Positions 8,879 to 16,863 are shown, counted from the first letter of the stretch. The stretch is 41,726 nt of DNA from Candidatus Omnitrophota bacterium (GCA_903820505.1 CAIJHQ010000068.1:24001-65726), one strand, 5' to 3'. Numbers and translations: made by a program. The notes: generated by a model not told the origin, from the letters alone.

Positions 8879-9478
8879 ATGGCTAACGACGAATTACGCA
8901 TCAAGACCGTAGAGATCGCGAAAAATCACAAAGCCTCCTGGATTCAGCTCGGCCAGCATCTTTTTTCGATCTACAAGAACAAGCTTTATAAGGGATGGGG
9001 CTACCAGGCGTTCGAGACCTATTGCCGCAAGGAACTGGGGATCAGGGAAACGACGGCATCCAAACTTTTAAAATCATATTCGTTCCTCGAAAAAGAAGAG
9101 CCGCGTATCATCAAGCCCGAATTTCCCCAGGAAGAGACCCCGCGCAAGATCCCCGATTACGAGGCCGTGAATCTTTTGCGTCTCGCCAAGGAGAATAAAA
9201 ATATCCCCACGAGCGATTTCGCGGAGTTGCGGCAGGAGGTTTTGAACGAGGGGAAAGAACCCAAAGAGATCCGCGCGCAGGTGAAGAAGATCCTTGAGGC
9301 GCAAAAACCCTCGGACACGCCGGAGGCCAAGGACCAGAAACGCAATTCGGTGCTACGGCGGCTGATCGGTTTTTTGAACGGCGCCAAAACGCAGCTGGAA
9401 GAAGAGAACCTCGTGCCGGGATATTTATTGAAACAGATCGAAGCGCTTACGGCGAAGCTGGAAGACCAGCTGGAGTAG
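8879..9478 (+). CDS. Hypothetical protein with HTH-like N-terminal segment
   Basis: 199 residues, not assigned to a named family. ATG at 8879 has a good Shine-Dalgarno, GAGGAG at 8868-8873, five bases upstream. Residues about 35-65 (GWGYQAFETYCRKELGIRE then TTASKLLKSYSFL) look like a helix-turn-helix of the kind seen in small phage/plasmid-type DNA-binding proteins. The middle is charged and proline-rich and the C-terminus (about 150-199) is strongly helical with a possible coiled coil (QLEEENLV...KQIEALTAKLEDQ). No membrane span or signal peptide. A DNA-binding regulator is plausible but is inference. It lies 26 bases after the MqnA/MqnD-family gene and may share its transcript. Confidence 0.7.
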   Translation: MANDELRIKTVEIAKNHKASWIQLGQHLFSIYKNKLYKGWGYQAFETYCRKELGIRETTASKLLKSYSFLEKEEPRIIKPEFPQEETPRKIPDYEAVNLLRLAKENKNIPTSDFAELRQEVLNEGKEPKEIRAQVKKILEAQKPSDTPEAKDQKRNSVLRRLIGFLNGAKTQLEEENLVPGYLLKQIEALTAKLEDQLE

Positions 9479-9515
9479 GCGAGTCTTCTCGCGAAGCAGG
9501 GAGTGGGTGGAGTCT

Positions 9516-9788
9516 ATGAAAATTCTATTGCAGATCGGAGCGATCGCGGGCGTGATCCTGCCGCTCTTCAATATCCCGCTCGTGATGCGGATCATCAAGC
9601 GGAAATCCGCGGATGATATCAGTCTCATTTGGGTCTTCGGGGTGTGGATCTGCATCCTTCTGATGTCGCCCGCCGCGTTCATGTCCTCCGATATCGCTTT
9701 CCGCCTGTTCGGGTACGTGAACGTCATTTTTTTTACGGGAGTCGTTTACGCGACCGTGAAATATCACCACCGGTTCAAGAAAAAGTGA
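9516..9788 (+). CDS. PQ-loop / SemiSWEET-like small membrane protein
   Basis: About 90 residues with three predicted membrane helices (about 4-22, 35-57, 62-83). The first helix ends in FNIPLVMRIIKRKSADDIS, matching the PQ-loop/MtN3 pattern of a proline in the helix, a basic stretch, then KSxxxIS. Three-helix proteins of this size are the half-transporters called SemiSWEETs, which dimerise to move sugars across the inner membrane; the wider PQ-loop family also includes proteins of unknown substrate. A GTG at 9507 is an alternative start three codons upstream; ATG 9516 follows a GGTGGAG stretch. Lysine-rich C-terminus is probably cytoplasmic. Substrate not inferable. Confidence 0.65.
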   Translation: MKILLQIGAIAGVILPLFNIPLVMRIIKRKSADDISLIWVFGVWICILLMSPAAFMSSDIAFRLFGYVNVIFFTGVVYATVKYHHRFKKK

Positions 9789-9815
9789 TCGTCGCGCTTG
9801 CCGCGCGAGCCCTCT

Positions 9816-10214
9816 ATGCATCCCACATATAAAAAAATGCTCAAAGCGCTTCAGGGGAAAGAAGCCGCTTCCCCGGAGAAAGTCAAAGAACCGGAAGACT
9901 GGGCGCTCTATATCCTGAAATGCCGCGACGGCTCTTTTTACACGGGGATCACCAAAGACCTTGAGCGGCGTCTCAAGATGCATCAGGACGGTAAGGCCTC
10001 CCGGTATACGCGTACCCGCCGGCCTGTCGAAATCCTTTATCATGAAAAATGCGGGACTCGCACTCAAGCGTTGGTCAGGGAATGCGCGGTCAAGGAATTA
10101 TCACGGAAGAAAAAAGAGGAGCTGGTCCTTTCGGGGCCACGGAAAAAGGGAAGAGCCGCGAAGAAATGCCGGAAGGTCAGATCTCGAGTTGTTTCGGGAA
10201 CCGCGTCAGATTAA
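9816..10214 (+). CDS. GIY-YIG nuclease-family protein with basic tail
   Basis: About 132 residues from ATG 9816 (an in-frame TTG at 9798 would add six). After a 30-residue charged leader, the single GIY-YIG domain begins at WALYILKCRDGSFYTGITKD, giving the paired Y-I-L and Y-T-G-I strands, followed by LERRLKMHQDGKASRYT with the conserved Arg and a final EL.RKKKEEL helix, as in the YhbQ/UPF0213 group. The last 25 residues are almost all Lys/Arg/Ser and overlap the 3' end of the converging M24 gene by 38 bases, so the tail may be a non-conserved extension. Nucleic-acid binding or nicking is expected from the family; the biological role of this group is poorly known. Confidence 0.8.
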   Translation: MHPTYKKMLKALQGKEAASPEKVKEPEDWALYILKCRDGSFYTGITKDLERRLKMHQDGKASRYTRTRRPVEILYHEKCGTRTQALVRECAVKELSRKKKEELVLSGPRKKGRAAKKCRKVRSRVVSGTASD

Positions 10215-11301
10215 TGCAGCCTTTTTTAGTCACTAAGACCACATCTTCCAGCCGGACGCCCCCCGAATTCTTGTAATAAAGTCCCGGCTCCACGGTCACG
10301 ACATGTCCTTTTTTTAATGTGTCGCTGCCCCTGCTGATGCGCGGAGGTTCGTGGACTTCGAGTCCGAGCCCGTGGCCGGTGCTGTGAAAAAATCCCTGGG
10401 TGCGGCCGTTTTTGAAGCCCGTCATGAAACCCAGCCGCATAAAATGTTCCTGGATGGCCTCGTGAACTTTTCTTCCGTCGATGCCGTCGCGGATCATCCG
10501 GAAAGCGATCTCCTGGCCTTGCCTGACCGCCGCGTACATTTTCTTAAGCCGCGGGGACGCTTTTCCACGGACGACGGTGCGCGTGAAATCGGCGTAATAA
10601 CGCGTCGTATCGTTTCGCGGAAAGATGTCCATCACGATCGGCTGATGGGCGTAAAGAGGACCGGTTCCCCGGTGGTGCGGGTCAACGGTTTGCCGGCCGC
10701 AGGAAACGATCGTATGCTCGCCCGTACAGCCGTCCTCCAAAAGAGACTGATGGATTACTTTCTTGAGGCACTCGCTTGAGAGGGGTTTTCCACTGAAGAA
10801 GAGCCTGTTCTTGCGGATGACCGATCTTTTCAGGACATGAATGGCTTTTTCGACCGCCCGTTCGGTCGCGCAAAGGGCTTGCTTGATGGCCGCAAGCTCC
10901 CGTCGGTCTTTAATAATGCGTCTTTCAAAGAAAGGCAAGGGCTTGTAACGGATCCGGAATCCGGCGCGCTTGAGCGGCTCGCAATACTGGATCTGGAAAT
11001 TTGCCGGCACCAAAAGGTTCTTCACCTTATTTTTTCTGAGAAAACGGCCCAGGATCTCGATGAGAGAAAGCGTTTTTCCTGTCTTGGACCGGTAGGTCCG
11101 CGCCAGTTGGGATATCGAAAGGACCGCGTCAACGCGCGCTTGTTTCCTGGCACGGTCGATCTCAAGGTCGTTGATCAGGAGGTATTTTTTTCCGCGGATC
11201 CGGATGAAAATGAAGGGGTCGGGCGCGATGAACCGCGTCGCGTAATAAAGGTCCGCGTCTTTTTCGCTCGAATCGATGATCAGCAGATCTTTTCCGGACA
11301 T
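10177..11301 (-). CDS. M24-family metallopeptidase (Xaa-Pro aminopeptidase-like)
   Basis: 374 residues with the creatinase/prolidase two-domain layout: an N-terminal RNase H-like domain (about 1-130) and a C-terminal pita-bread catalytic domain. All five metal ligands can be placed: Asp in VMDIFPRN, Asp in YYADFTRTVV, His in HSTGHGLGLEVHEPP, Glu in VTVEPGLYY and Glu in GVRLEDVVLV. It should be a cytoplasmic di-metal exopeptidase cleaving before proline, as an Xaa-Pro aminopeptidase or dipeptidase. The ATG is preceded on the minus strand by AAAGGAAAC. It converges on the GIY-YIG gene and diverges from transketolase; both neighbours look functionally unrelated. Confidence 0.88.
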   Translation of the reverse strand: MSGKDLLIIDSSEKDADLYYATRFIAPDPFIFIRIRGKKYLLINDLEIDRARKQARVDAVLSISQLARTYRSKTGKTLSLIEILGRFLRKNKVKNLLVPANFQIQYCEPLKRAGFRIRYKPLPFFERRIIKDRRELAAIKQALCATERAVEKAIHVLKRSVIRKNRLFFSGKPLSSECLKKVIHQSLLEDGCTGEHTIVSCGRQTVDPHHRGTGPLYAHQPIVMDIFPRNDTTRYYADFTRTVVRGKASPRLKKMYAAVRQGQEIAFRMIRDGIDGRKVHEAIQEHFMRLGFMTGFKNGRTQGFFHSTGHGLGLEVHEPPRISRGSDTLKKGHVVTVEPGLYYKNSGGVRLEDVVLVTKKGCINLTRFPKQLEI

Positions 11302-11370
11302 GAGAGTTTCCTTTCGGGAGAGAATACCACGCGGCAGGTTTGATGCGCAACGGACAACGTGTCAGCGGGC

Positions 11371-11432
11371 AGGGACGGTTCTTCTCGGGAGTGTTAAACT
11401 CAGGGACAGGTCTTCCGGAGAGAACCGTCCCT
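11371..11432. repeat. REP-like imperfect palindrome in the M24/transketolase intergenic region
   Basis: AGGGACGGTTCT at 11371-11382 pairs perfectly with AGAACCGTCCCT at 11421-11432, and the stem continues imperfectly through TCTCGG/CCGGAG. The 38-base interior carries TTAAACTCAGGGACAGGT. The shape (short GC-rich inverted repeat between divergent genes) resembles REP elements mobilised by Y1/RAYT transposases, though no such transposase is in the window. The remaining bases 11302-11544 hold only promoter-like sequence. Confidence 0.55.
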
Positions 11433-11464
11433 CCAAAGGGCATCTGCGAGCGGGTTTTTAGTCG

Positions 11465-11493
11465 TTGACGGTCTCTACGAAAGCCGCTAAACT
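11465..11493 (+). promoter_or_regulatory. Candidate sigma70 promoter for transketolase genes
   Basis: TTGACG at 11465-11470 (5/6), 17-base spacer, TAAACT at 11488-11493 (4/6). Start of transcription would be near 11500, leaving a leader of about 45 bases before the ATG at 11545. Confidence 0.4.
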
Positions 11494-11544
11494 CCACTGT
11501 CTTATCCCCCTGTAACCGTTGCAAATTAGGGTCGTCTTAATCCG

Positions 11545-12363
11545 ATGGAAATGCTTTCTTTAGAACAACTTAAAGAAAAAGCGAAGCTTGTTCGCCGTCA
11601 CATCGTGGAGATGACGGGCGCCGCTGCCTCCGGACATCCCGGGGGTTCACTTTCCGCAACGGAAATGCTCGTGGCCCTCTATTTTAACCTCATGCAGCAC
11701 AATCCCCAGGATCCCCAATGGCCGGACCGCGATCGCCTTGTCCTGAGCAAAGGGCACGCTTCGCCCGCTCTTTACGCCGCATTGGCCGAGTCCGGGTACT
11801 TTGATCCTGGAACGCTTAAGGATTTCCGCAAATTGGGGAGCCCGCTCCAGGGTCATCCGGACAGAAGGAGACTTCCAGGCGTCGAAGCTTCCACCGGTTC
11901 GTTGGGTCAGGGGCTGTCGATCGGGATCGGCATGGCGCTCGCGAGGCGTCTGGATCAAAAAGATTATTACACTTACGTGATCACGAGCGACGGGGAAATG
12001 AACGAGGGGCAAACCTGGGAAGCGGCGGCCATGGCAGCCCATCATAAGGTCGATCACTTGATCGCGTTCCTCGATTACAATAAATTCCAGCTGGATGATT
12101 CCACGAAAAATATCTGCGATATGGAACCTGTGGTGGAAAAGTGGAAGTCCTTCCGTTGGGACGTCCAGGAGATCGACGGACACGACCTCAAGGCGATCCT
12201 TCGCGCGGTGGAAAAAGCGAAAAAGGTCAAGAATGCGCCCGCGATGATCATCGCGCATACGGTCAAGGGCAAGGGAGTTTCGTTCATGGAGAACAACAAT
12301 CAGTTCCACGGCGTTGCCCCGACCCCCGAGGAAGTTCAAAAGGCCCTGAAGGAACTCGAGTAA
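11545..12363 (+). CDS. Transketolase, N-terminal (thiamine diphosphate-binding) subunit
   Basis: 272 residues covering the pyrophosphate-binding half of transketolase. Visible motifs: GHPGGSLS near residue 30, LSKGHASPALYAAL near 70, GSLGQGLSIGIGMA near 115, and the ThDP/Mg motif DGEMNEGQ...DYNKFQLDD near 150-185. The first base of the usual GDG motif is Ser here (SDG). It works only with the C-terminal subunit encoded immediately downstream (stop and start overlap as TAATG), together interconverting sugar phosphates in the non-oxidative pentose phosphate pathway. Split transketolases of this size are common in archaea and many anaerobic bacteria. The start is chosen at the first ATG; a second ATG lies two codons in. 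Confidence 0.92.
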   Translation: MEMLSLEQLKEKAKLVRRHIVEMTGAAASGHPGGSLSATEMLVALYFNLMQHNPQDPQWPDRDRLVLSKGHASPALYAALAESGYFDPGTLKDFRKLGSPLQGHPDRRRLPGVEASTGSLGQGLSIGIGMALARRLDQKDYYTYVITSDGEMNEGQTWEAAAMAAHHKVDHLIAFLDYNKFQLDDSTKNICDMEPVVEKWKSFRWDVQEIDGHDLKAILRAVEKAKKVKNAPAMIIAHTVKGKGVSFMENNNQFHGVAPTPEEVQKALKELE

Positions 12364-13304
12364 TGGAAAAAAAATTCGGGAAAGCCACACGGGACGCTTA
12401 CGGGGAGACCCTCATCGAGGTCGGAAAGAAAGACCTGAACGTGGTGGTCCTGGATGCGGATCTTTCCAAATCCACGAAGTCCTATCCGTTCAGCCAAGTG
12501 TTCCCGGAACGGTTCTTTAACGTCGGGATCCAGGAGGCCAATCTGGTCGGTGTCGCGGCCGGTCTCGCCTCGTGCGGCAAGATCCCTTTCATTTCCAGTT
12601 TCGCGTCATTCCTTGTCAGCAAGGGGTTCGATCAATTCCGCATGGCCGTCGCTTTTTCGGAACTGAACGTGAAGGTTATCGGGTCGCATGGCGGTATCAC
12701 GGTGGGCGAGGACGGCGCGTCGCAGATGAGCATTGAGGACATCGCCCTTATGACGAGCCTTCCGGGTTTTTCGGTGATCGTGCCCTGCGATGAGATCTCG
12801 GCGCGCGCGCTGGTTTGGGAAACGGCAAAGCATGTCGGGCCCGTCTACATCCGGACCGGCCGGCCGAAAGCGCCGGTCGTGCATAAACCAGGCACCGAGT
12901 TCAAGATCGGCAAGGGAGTCCGCTTGCGCGACGGTAAAGACATCACGATCCTGGCGAACGGCTTTCTGGTTTTCGAGGCCCTTGAAGCGGCCGAGCGCCT
13001 GGCGGATACGGGCATTCAGGCCGGCGTGATCGATATGCATACCGTTAAACCGTTGGACACCGCGCTTATCCTGGAAGAAGCCAAAAAAACGGGCCACATC
13101 CTTGTCGCCGAGGAACACCAGATCTGGGGCGGGCTCGGGAGCGCTGTCGCGACGTTCCTCGCCGGAAAACACCCGTGCAAGATGGGTTTCGTAGCGATCC
13201 AGGACACCTTCGCCGAATCCGGAAAAGCGGAAGAACTGCTAGAAAAATACGGCCTGACGTTCCCGGCCATCGTTAAGACCGCGAAAAAAATTCTGGGCCG
13301 TTGA
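12363..13304 (+). CDS. Transketolase, C-terminal (pyrimidine-binding) subunit
   Basis: 313 residues from the ATG at 12363, which overlaps the stop of the N-terminal subunit by one base (TAATG), implying translational coupling and equal synthesis. The open frame extends upstream to 12141 but that part lies inside the partner gene. Motifs of the transketolase PYR and C-terminal domains: DLSKSTKS, FFNVGIQEANLVGVAAGLA (the conserved Glu that activates ThDP), SFASFLVSKGFDQFR, SHGGITVGEDGASQ, and C-terminal ILANGFLVFEAL and VAEEHQIWGGLGSAV. The protein completes the heterotetrameric enzyme; a 1-deoxyxylulose-5-phosphate synthase role is unlikely given the split architecture. Confidence 0.92.
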   Translation: MEKKFGKATRDAYGETLIEVGKKDLNVVVLDADLSKSTKSYPFSQVFPERFFNVGIQEANLVGVAAGLASCGKIPFISSFASFLVSKGFDQFRMAVAFSELNVKVIGSHGGITVGEDGASQMSIEDIALMTSLPGFSVIVPCDEISARALVWETAKHVGPVYIRTGRPKAPVVHKPGTEFKIGKGVRLRDGKDITILANGFLVFEALEAAERLADTGIQAGVIDMHTVKPLDTALILEEAKKTGHILVAEEHQIWGGLGSAVATFLAGKHPCKMGFVAIQDTFAESGKAEELLEKYGLTFPAIVKTAKKILGR

Positions 13305-13346
13305 CCGTTACGTTTTGCGGACGGTTTAAGGAGATTTTACCCTGAC

Positions 13347-15041
13347 ATGTCCCCGAAGAAACTAGTGATCCTCCTTTTCTCGATTTTTCTCCTATGCGGC
13401 ACGGCGCCGTCTTTTGCCGCCGTGGCCACGGGCGAAAAAGCCATGGTCGTGACTTCGGATCCGCGCGCGACGCAGGCCGCGTTGGAGGTCCTGAAAGAGG
13501 GAGGGAACGCGGTGGATGCCGCGATCGCCGCCCAATGGGTTCTCAGCGTTGTCCAACCGCAGGCTTCCGGCATTGGCGGCAGCGGCCAGCTTCTTTTTTA
13601 TGACGCGCCCATGCGGCGCATCATCTTTTTTGACGGGAACGTCCGCGCGCCCGGAGGAGCCACGCGCGGCATGTTCCTCAACAAAGAAGGCGGACTTCCC
13701 GCTTACCAGCCCGACCGGAACACCGGAGGTCTTCCCGTGGGCGTTCCCGGTCTGCTCAAACTTCTTCAGGAGGTCCACTCGCAGTTCGGCACGCGGAAAT
13801 TCCCCTTCAATAAACTTTTCGACGCGGCCATTCGATACGCAGAAAAGGGCGCCGAGGTCTCCGAACCTCTCGCACAGGCGCTTCAGGAACAGGCATCCCG
13901 GCTTTCACTGTTCGACGCCAGCCAAAAAGATCTCTTTGAGAACGGTCAGCCACTCGCGGAAGGGCAGAAACTTTTCCAGCCCGACCTCGCGAAAACATTC
14001 CGTTTGATCCAGACCAAAGGCGGGGGAGCTTTCTACGAAGGCGATATCGCGAAAGCGATGGTCCGCGAGGTCCGGAAAAATCCTTTTCGCGCCGGATCGT
14101 TGGATTACCGGGACCTTGAACAATACGCGATCGTCCGGCGGGATCCGGTGCATGGGACCTATCGCGACTATGATCTTTTCAGCCTCGGCGCGCCCTCGTC
14201 CGGCGGCATCATGTTGATCCGGGGGCTCAACCTTTTGGCCCATTTCGACGCCGCCGGCCTCGGCAAAACTATGGATATCTTTCATTTACTGCAGGAAATC
14301 CAAAAGATCGCTTTCACGAATCACGCCGCCATCGCCGATCCGGACCTTTTTAATATTCCGGAAGAGGAACTTTTATCGCAGGAGTGGGCACAGTCCAAGG
14401 CAGGGTCGATCCGGTTCGATAAGGCGCTTAAAGTGGAAGGGCCTGAGAAGGCGCATTCCGAAGACATGAAAAAGCCCGCCCGCTCGTCGATCCTGGTGGC
14501 GGACGCGCAGGGGAACCGCGTGGCTTTGTCGGCGACGCTAGGGGATGCCTTTGGTTCGGCCGTGAAGGTCCCGGGCTACGGCTTTTTTTTGAATAACCAA
14601 CTGACGGATTTTGATATGGACCCCGGGAGCGCGGGCGGTCCGGAATCCCCGAACGCTATTGCGCCGGGGCAGAGACCGCGGAACGCGGCGGCTCCCGTTT
14701 TTGTTTTTAAAGAAGGCCGTCCCTTGTTGGTTTTGGACGCTTACGGGACCGAAGAACCCGCCGCGGTCCTCTTGAACGTTCTGGTCTTAAAGCTCGACCT
14801 CGGGGTATCCTGCGGGGACGCGATGGAGGCCGCCCGGGTCCTGAATGCCAACGGCGTCATGCAATTGGAGCCGAAACTTTACGAGGACGGGATATTGCGC
14901 ACTCGTCTCGAACTTTTGGGACAAAAGCTCGAGGAAAAAGAGAGTTTGGGGTGTGCGCAGATGATCTGTTCCGGGGACGGATCCGGCCAAGTGACCGGCG
15001 AAAGCGATCCGCGCGGGTCCGGTGAAGCGGCCGGCTATTGA
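13347..15041 (+). CDS. Gamma-glutamyltransferase-family protein, probably catalytically altered
   Basis: 564 residues with an N-terminal signal peptide (KK, then a leucine-rich core, likely cleavage after PSFA about residue 24), so exported. The GGT fold is clear: VTSDPRATQAALEVLKEGGN, PQASGIGGSGQLL, VGVPGLLKLL, GFFLNNQLTDF and the terminal SDPRGSGEAAGY. The Ntn-hydrolase nucleophile region, normally TTH[FY]S, reads ARSSILVADAQGN here (Arg codon at 14481-14483), the usual SSM segment reads NAAAP, and the GSPGG segment reads AYGTEEP. Autoprocessing and glutathione hydrolysis are therefore doubtful unless one of the two serines substitutes. Shine-Dalgarno AAGGAGA lies upstream at 13328. It may be an exported pseudoenzyme or act on another gamma-glutamyl compound. 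Confidence 0.85.
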   Translation: MSPKKLVILLFSIFLLCGTAPSFAAVATGEKAMVVTSDPRATQAALEVLKEGGNAVDAAIAAQWVLSVVQPQASGIGGSGQLLFYDAPMRRIIFFDGNVRAPGGATRGMFLNKEGGLPAYQPDRNTGGLPVGVPGLLKLLQEVHSQFGTRKFPFNKLFDAAIRYAEKGAEVSEPLAQALQEQASRLSLFDASQKDLFENGQPLAEGQKLFQPDLAKTFRLIQTKGGGAFYEGDIAKAMVREVRKNPFRAGSLDYRDLEQYAIVRRDPVHGTYRDYDLFSLGAPSSGGIMLIRGLNLLAHFDAAGLGKTMDIFHLLQEIQKIAFTNHAAIADPDLFNIPEEELLSQEWAQSKAGSIRFDKALKVEGPEKAHSEDMKKPARSSILVADAQGNRVALSATLGDAFGSAVKVPGYGFFLNNQLTDFDMDPGSAGGPESPNAIAPGQRPRNAAAPVFVFKEGRPLLVLDAYGTEEPAAVLLNVLVLKLDLGVSCGDAMEAARVLNANGVMQLEPKLYEDGILRTRLELLGQKLEEKESLGCAQMICSGDGSGQVTGESDPRGSGEAAGY

Positions 15042-15051
15042 TGAGGCGAAG

Positions 15052-15558
15052 ATGATCCTTCATAAGGGAAAATACCTGGAGCTGGTGAGCGACGGTCATT
15101 GGGAATTCGTCCGGAGGACCAACTGCAGCGGGATCGTCGTCATCGTGGCGCTTACGCGGGACGGCAAGGCGCTTTTTGTGGAGCAGTTCCGCCATCCCGT
15201 CCGGGGAAAGGTGATCGAATGGCCCGCCGGACTTGTGAACGACAAAACGCCGCACGATCCCGAAAGTATGGAAACAGCGGCGCGCCGCGAACTTTTGGAA
15301 GAGACCGGCTACGAGGCCGGCAAACTTTCCCTGATCACCGAGGGCCCGGTCTCGAGCGGTTTGAGCACGGAGATCATTACTTTTTATCAGGCGCATGACG
15401 TCGTCAAGAAAGGGCCCGGCGGCGGGGACGATACGGAATCGATCACCGTTCATGAAGTGCCGCTCCGGGAAGCGGATTCGTGGCTTTACGAGATGGGGAA
15501 AAAGGGGTATCTTGTGGACCCCAAAGTCTACGCAGGGCTTTATTTTTTGAAAAAGTGA
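15052..15558 (+). CDS. NUDIX hydrolase, ADP-ribose pyrophosphatase type
   Basis: 168 residues from ATG 15052, which has GAGG six bases upstream and begins 11 bases after the previous stop; a GTG at 15022 would add ten residues and overlap the previous gene. The Nudix box is present as ESMETAARRELLEETGY, with the REL.EE metal-binding core intact, preceded by EWPAGLVND and FVEQFRHPV as in ADP-ribose/GDP-mannose pyrophosphatases. An insertion of a few residues sits between the Gly and first Glu of the box. Expected to hydrolyse a nucleoside diphosphate-sugar in the cytoplasm as housekeeping. Confidence 0.88.
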   Translation: MILHKGKYLELVSDGHWEFVRRTNCSGIVVIVALTRDGKALFVEQFRHPVRGKVIEWPAGLVNDKTPHDPESMETAARRELLEETGYEAGKLSLITEGPVSSGLSTEIITFYQAHDVVKKGPGGGDDTESITVHEVPLREADSWLYEMGKKGYLVDPKVYAGLYFLKK

Positions 15559-15585
15559 ACCGCACAGCGGACAGGAAGATCAAAG

Positions 15586-15981
15586 ATGGCGGAACTGACG
15601 ATCTATCAAAAACCGACCTGCAGTACGTGTAAGGAAGTTTCTCAGATCCTGAAGGACGCGAACGTCGACGTTGAGGCCGTGGATTATTTCACGGACCCCA
15701 TCCCGAAGGCGAAGCTTAAGGAGTTGATCCGGAAGATCGGTCTTCCGGTCGAGGAATTGATCCGCAAGAAGGACCAGCTGTATGAGGACCTGAGACTCGG
15801 TGAGAAAAAACTCGCGGAGGGGCAATGGCTGGACCTTCTGGCGATCTATCCCGATCTCCTTCAGCGGCCGATCGTGGAAAAGGGGGAGCGGGCGATCGTC
15901 GCCCGGCCCGCCCGAAAAATAAAGGAATTTCTTGCCTCGTTCGCCCCTGAAGCGCTGCCGCCCTCGTTGCCGACGGTTTGA
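15586..15981 (+). CDS. ArsC/Spx-family protein (arsenate reductase-like)
   Basis: 131 residues with a thioredoxin-like fold. The N-terminus LTIYQKPTCSTCKEV carries the CxxC of the ArsC/Spx family, and RPIVEKGERAIVARP carries the two Arg residues that bind oxyanion in glutaredoxin-type arsenate reductase. The final 15 residues are a proline-rich extension. No arsenite efflux pump or arsR regulator is near, so the physiological substrate may not be arsenate; many orphan members are annotated from similarity only. It lies 27 bases behind the NUDIX gene and is probably co-transcribed. Confidence 0.8.
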   Translation: MAELTIYQKPTCSTCKEVSQILKDANVDVEAVDYFTDPIPKAKLKELIRKIGLPVEELIRKKDQLYEDLRLGEKKLAEGQWLDLLAIYPDLLQRPIVEKGERAIVARPARKIKEFLASFAPEALPPSLPTV

Positions 15982-16000
15982 CGCCCGGGTCCTTCATCCC

Positions 16001-16029
16001 TTGAGAGCGGGGCCGTTTTTGGCTACAAT
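16001..16029 (+). promoter_or_regulatory. Sigma70 promoter for the Bax-inhibitor-1 family gene
   Basis: TTGAGA at 16001-16006 (5/6), 17-base spacer, TACAAT at 16024-16029 (5/6). Transcription would start near 16036, with AGGAG at 16064-16068 placed before the ATG at 16076. Confidence 0.6.
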
Positions 16030-16075
16030 GGGGCCACGAAAAACGTAACGGTATCTTTCAAAAAGGAGAACTTCT

Positions 16076-16762
16076 ATGGATGATCAGAACAACCGGCCTT
16101 TCTCGGCTCCGCGCGAAGCCGTTTTTTCCACGTTCATGCAACGCGTTTATCAATGGATGACGATGGGCCTTGCCCTCACGGCGATCGTCGCCTTTCTGAC
16201 GGCGAGTAACGCGGGGCTGATGAAGTTCCTGTTCAGCGGCGGGATGTGGCTTTTTTTCCTCGCGGAGCTCGGGATCGTGATCTGGCTTTCCGCGAGCGTT
16301 CGCACCATTTCTCCGCAAGCCGCGGTCCTCGGGTTCCTGAGCTATTCCGCGCTCAACGGTCTTACGATGGCGGGGATCATCCTTTATTACACGGCGGCGT
16401 CCATCTCCTCGACGTTCTTCATCACGGCCATGACCTTCGGCGGCGTGAGCGTCTACGGTTGGGTGACCAAGCAGGACCTGACGTCGGTCGGAAGTTTTTG
16501 CGGCATGGCGCTTTGGGGGGTGATCATCGCGAGCATCGTGAATATTTTCTTTCACGCGCCGGTGTTTTACTGGATCCTCTCTTATGTGGGCGTGGCGGTC
16601 TTTATCGGGCTCACGGCTTATGACACGCAAAAGCTGAAAATGATCCACCAGAGCACGGCGGACGCTCCCGAACAGCTCGCGATCCTGGGGGCCCTGACGT
16701 TGTATCTTGATTTCATCAATATGTTCCTGTTCCTTCTGCGTATTTTCGGCCGCCGCCGCTGA
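16076..16762 (+). CDS. Bax inhibitor-1 / YccA-family membrane protein
   Basis: 228 residues with seven predicted membrane helices, the size and topology of YbhL/YccA proteins. Typical features are FMQRVYQWMTMGLALTAIVA at the N-terminus, the SYSALNGLTMAGI segment, and GLTAYDTQKLKMIHQ followed by the last helices with LYLDFINMFLFLLRIFG, where the conserved acidic residues of the calcium-leak pore lie. Family members are inner-membrane proteins linked to Ca2+ leak or to FtsH regulation; the bacterial role is not settled. It has its own promoter and an AGGAG ribosome site eight bases before the start. Confidence 0.92.
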   Translation: MDDQNNRPFSAPREAVFSTFMQRVYQWMTMGLALTAIVAFLTASNAGLMKFLFSGGMWLFFLAELGIVIWLSASVRTISPQAAVLGFLSYSALNGLTMAGIILYYTAASISSTFFITAMTFGGVSVYGWVTKQDLTSVGSFCGMALWGVIIASIVNIFFHAPVFYWILSYVGVAVFIGLTAYDTQKLKMIHQSTADAPEQLAILGALTLYLDFINMFLFLLRIFGRRR

Positions 16763-16768
16763 AACAGT

Positions 16769-16863
16769 AATAAGAGATAAGCTGTAGGTCATAAGTAAAA
16801 GCTCAGATCAAGCCCATTGGAGGCGACTTATCATTTACCGCTTATCACTTACAACTTACGACT
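16769..16863. repeat. Dispersed ACTTATC/ACTTACR-type intergenic repeat, copy 1
   Basis: The gap between the Bax-inhibitor gene and the ABC ATPase holds AGAGATAAGCTGTAGGTCAT followed, after a 25-base loop, by a run of related heptad-like units (ACTTATC, GCTTATC, ACTTACA, ACTTACG) at 16826-16863. The two parts form an imperfect hairpin. TTACAACTTACGACT at 16849-16863 recurs inverted at 24844-24858, and CTTATCACTTAC at 16841-16852 recurs directly at 24870-24881. Confidence 0.6.

Noticed and set aside
11302-11544. Riboswitch or T-box upstream of transketolase
   Set aside because: The only strong structure is the REP-like palindrome; no conserved riboswitch core was recognised and the gene has a simple promoter downstream of it.
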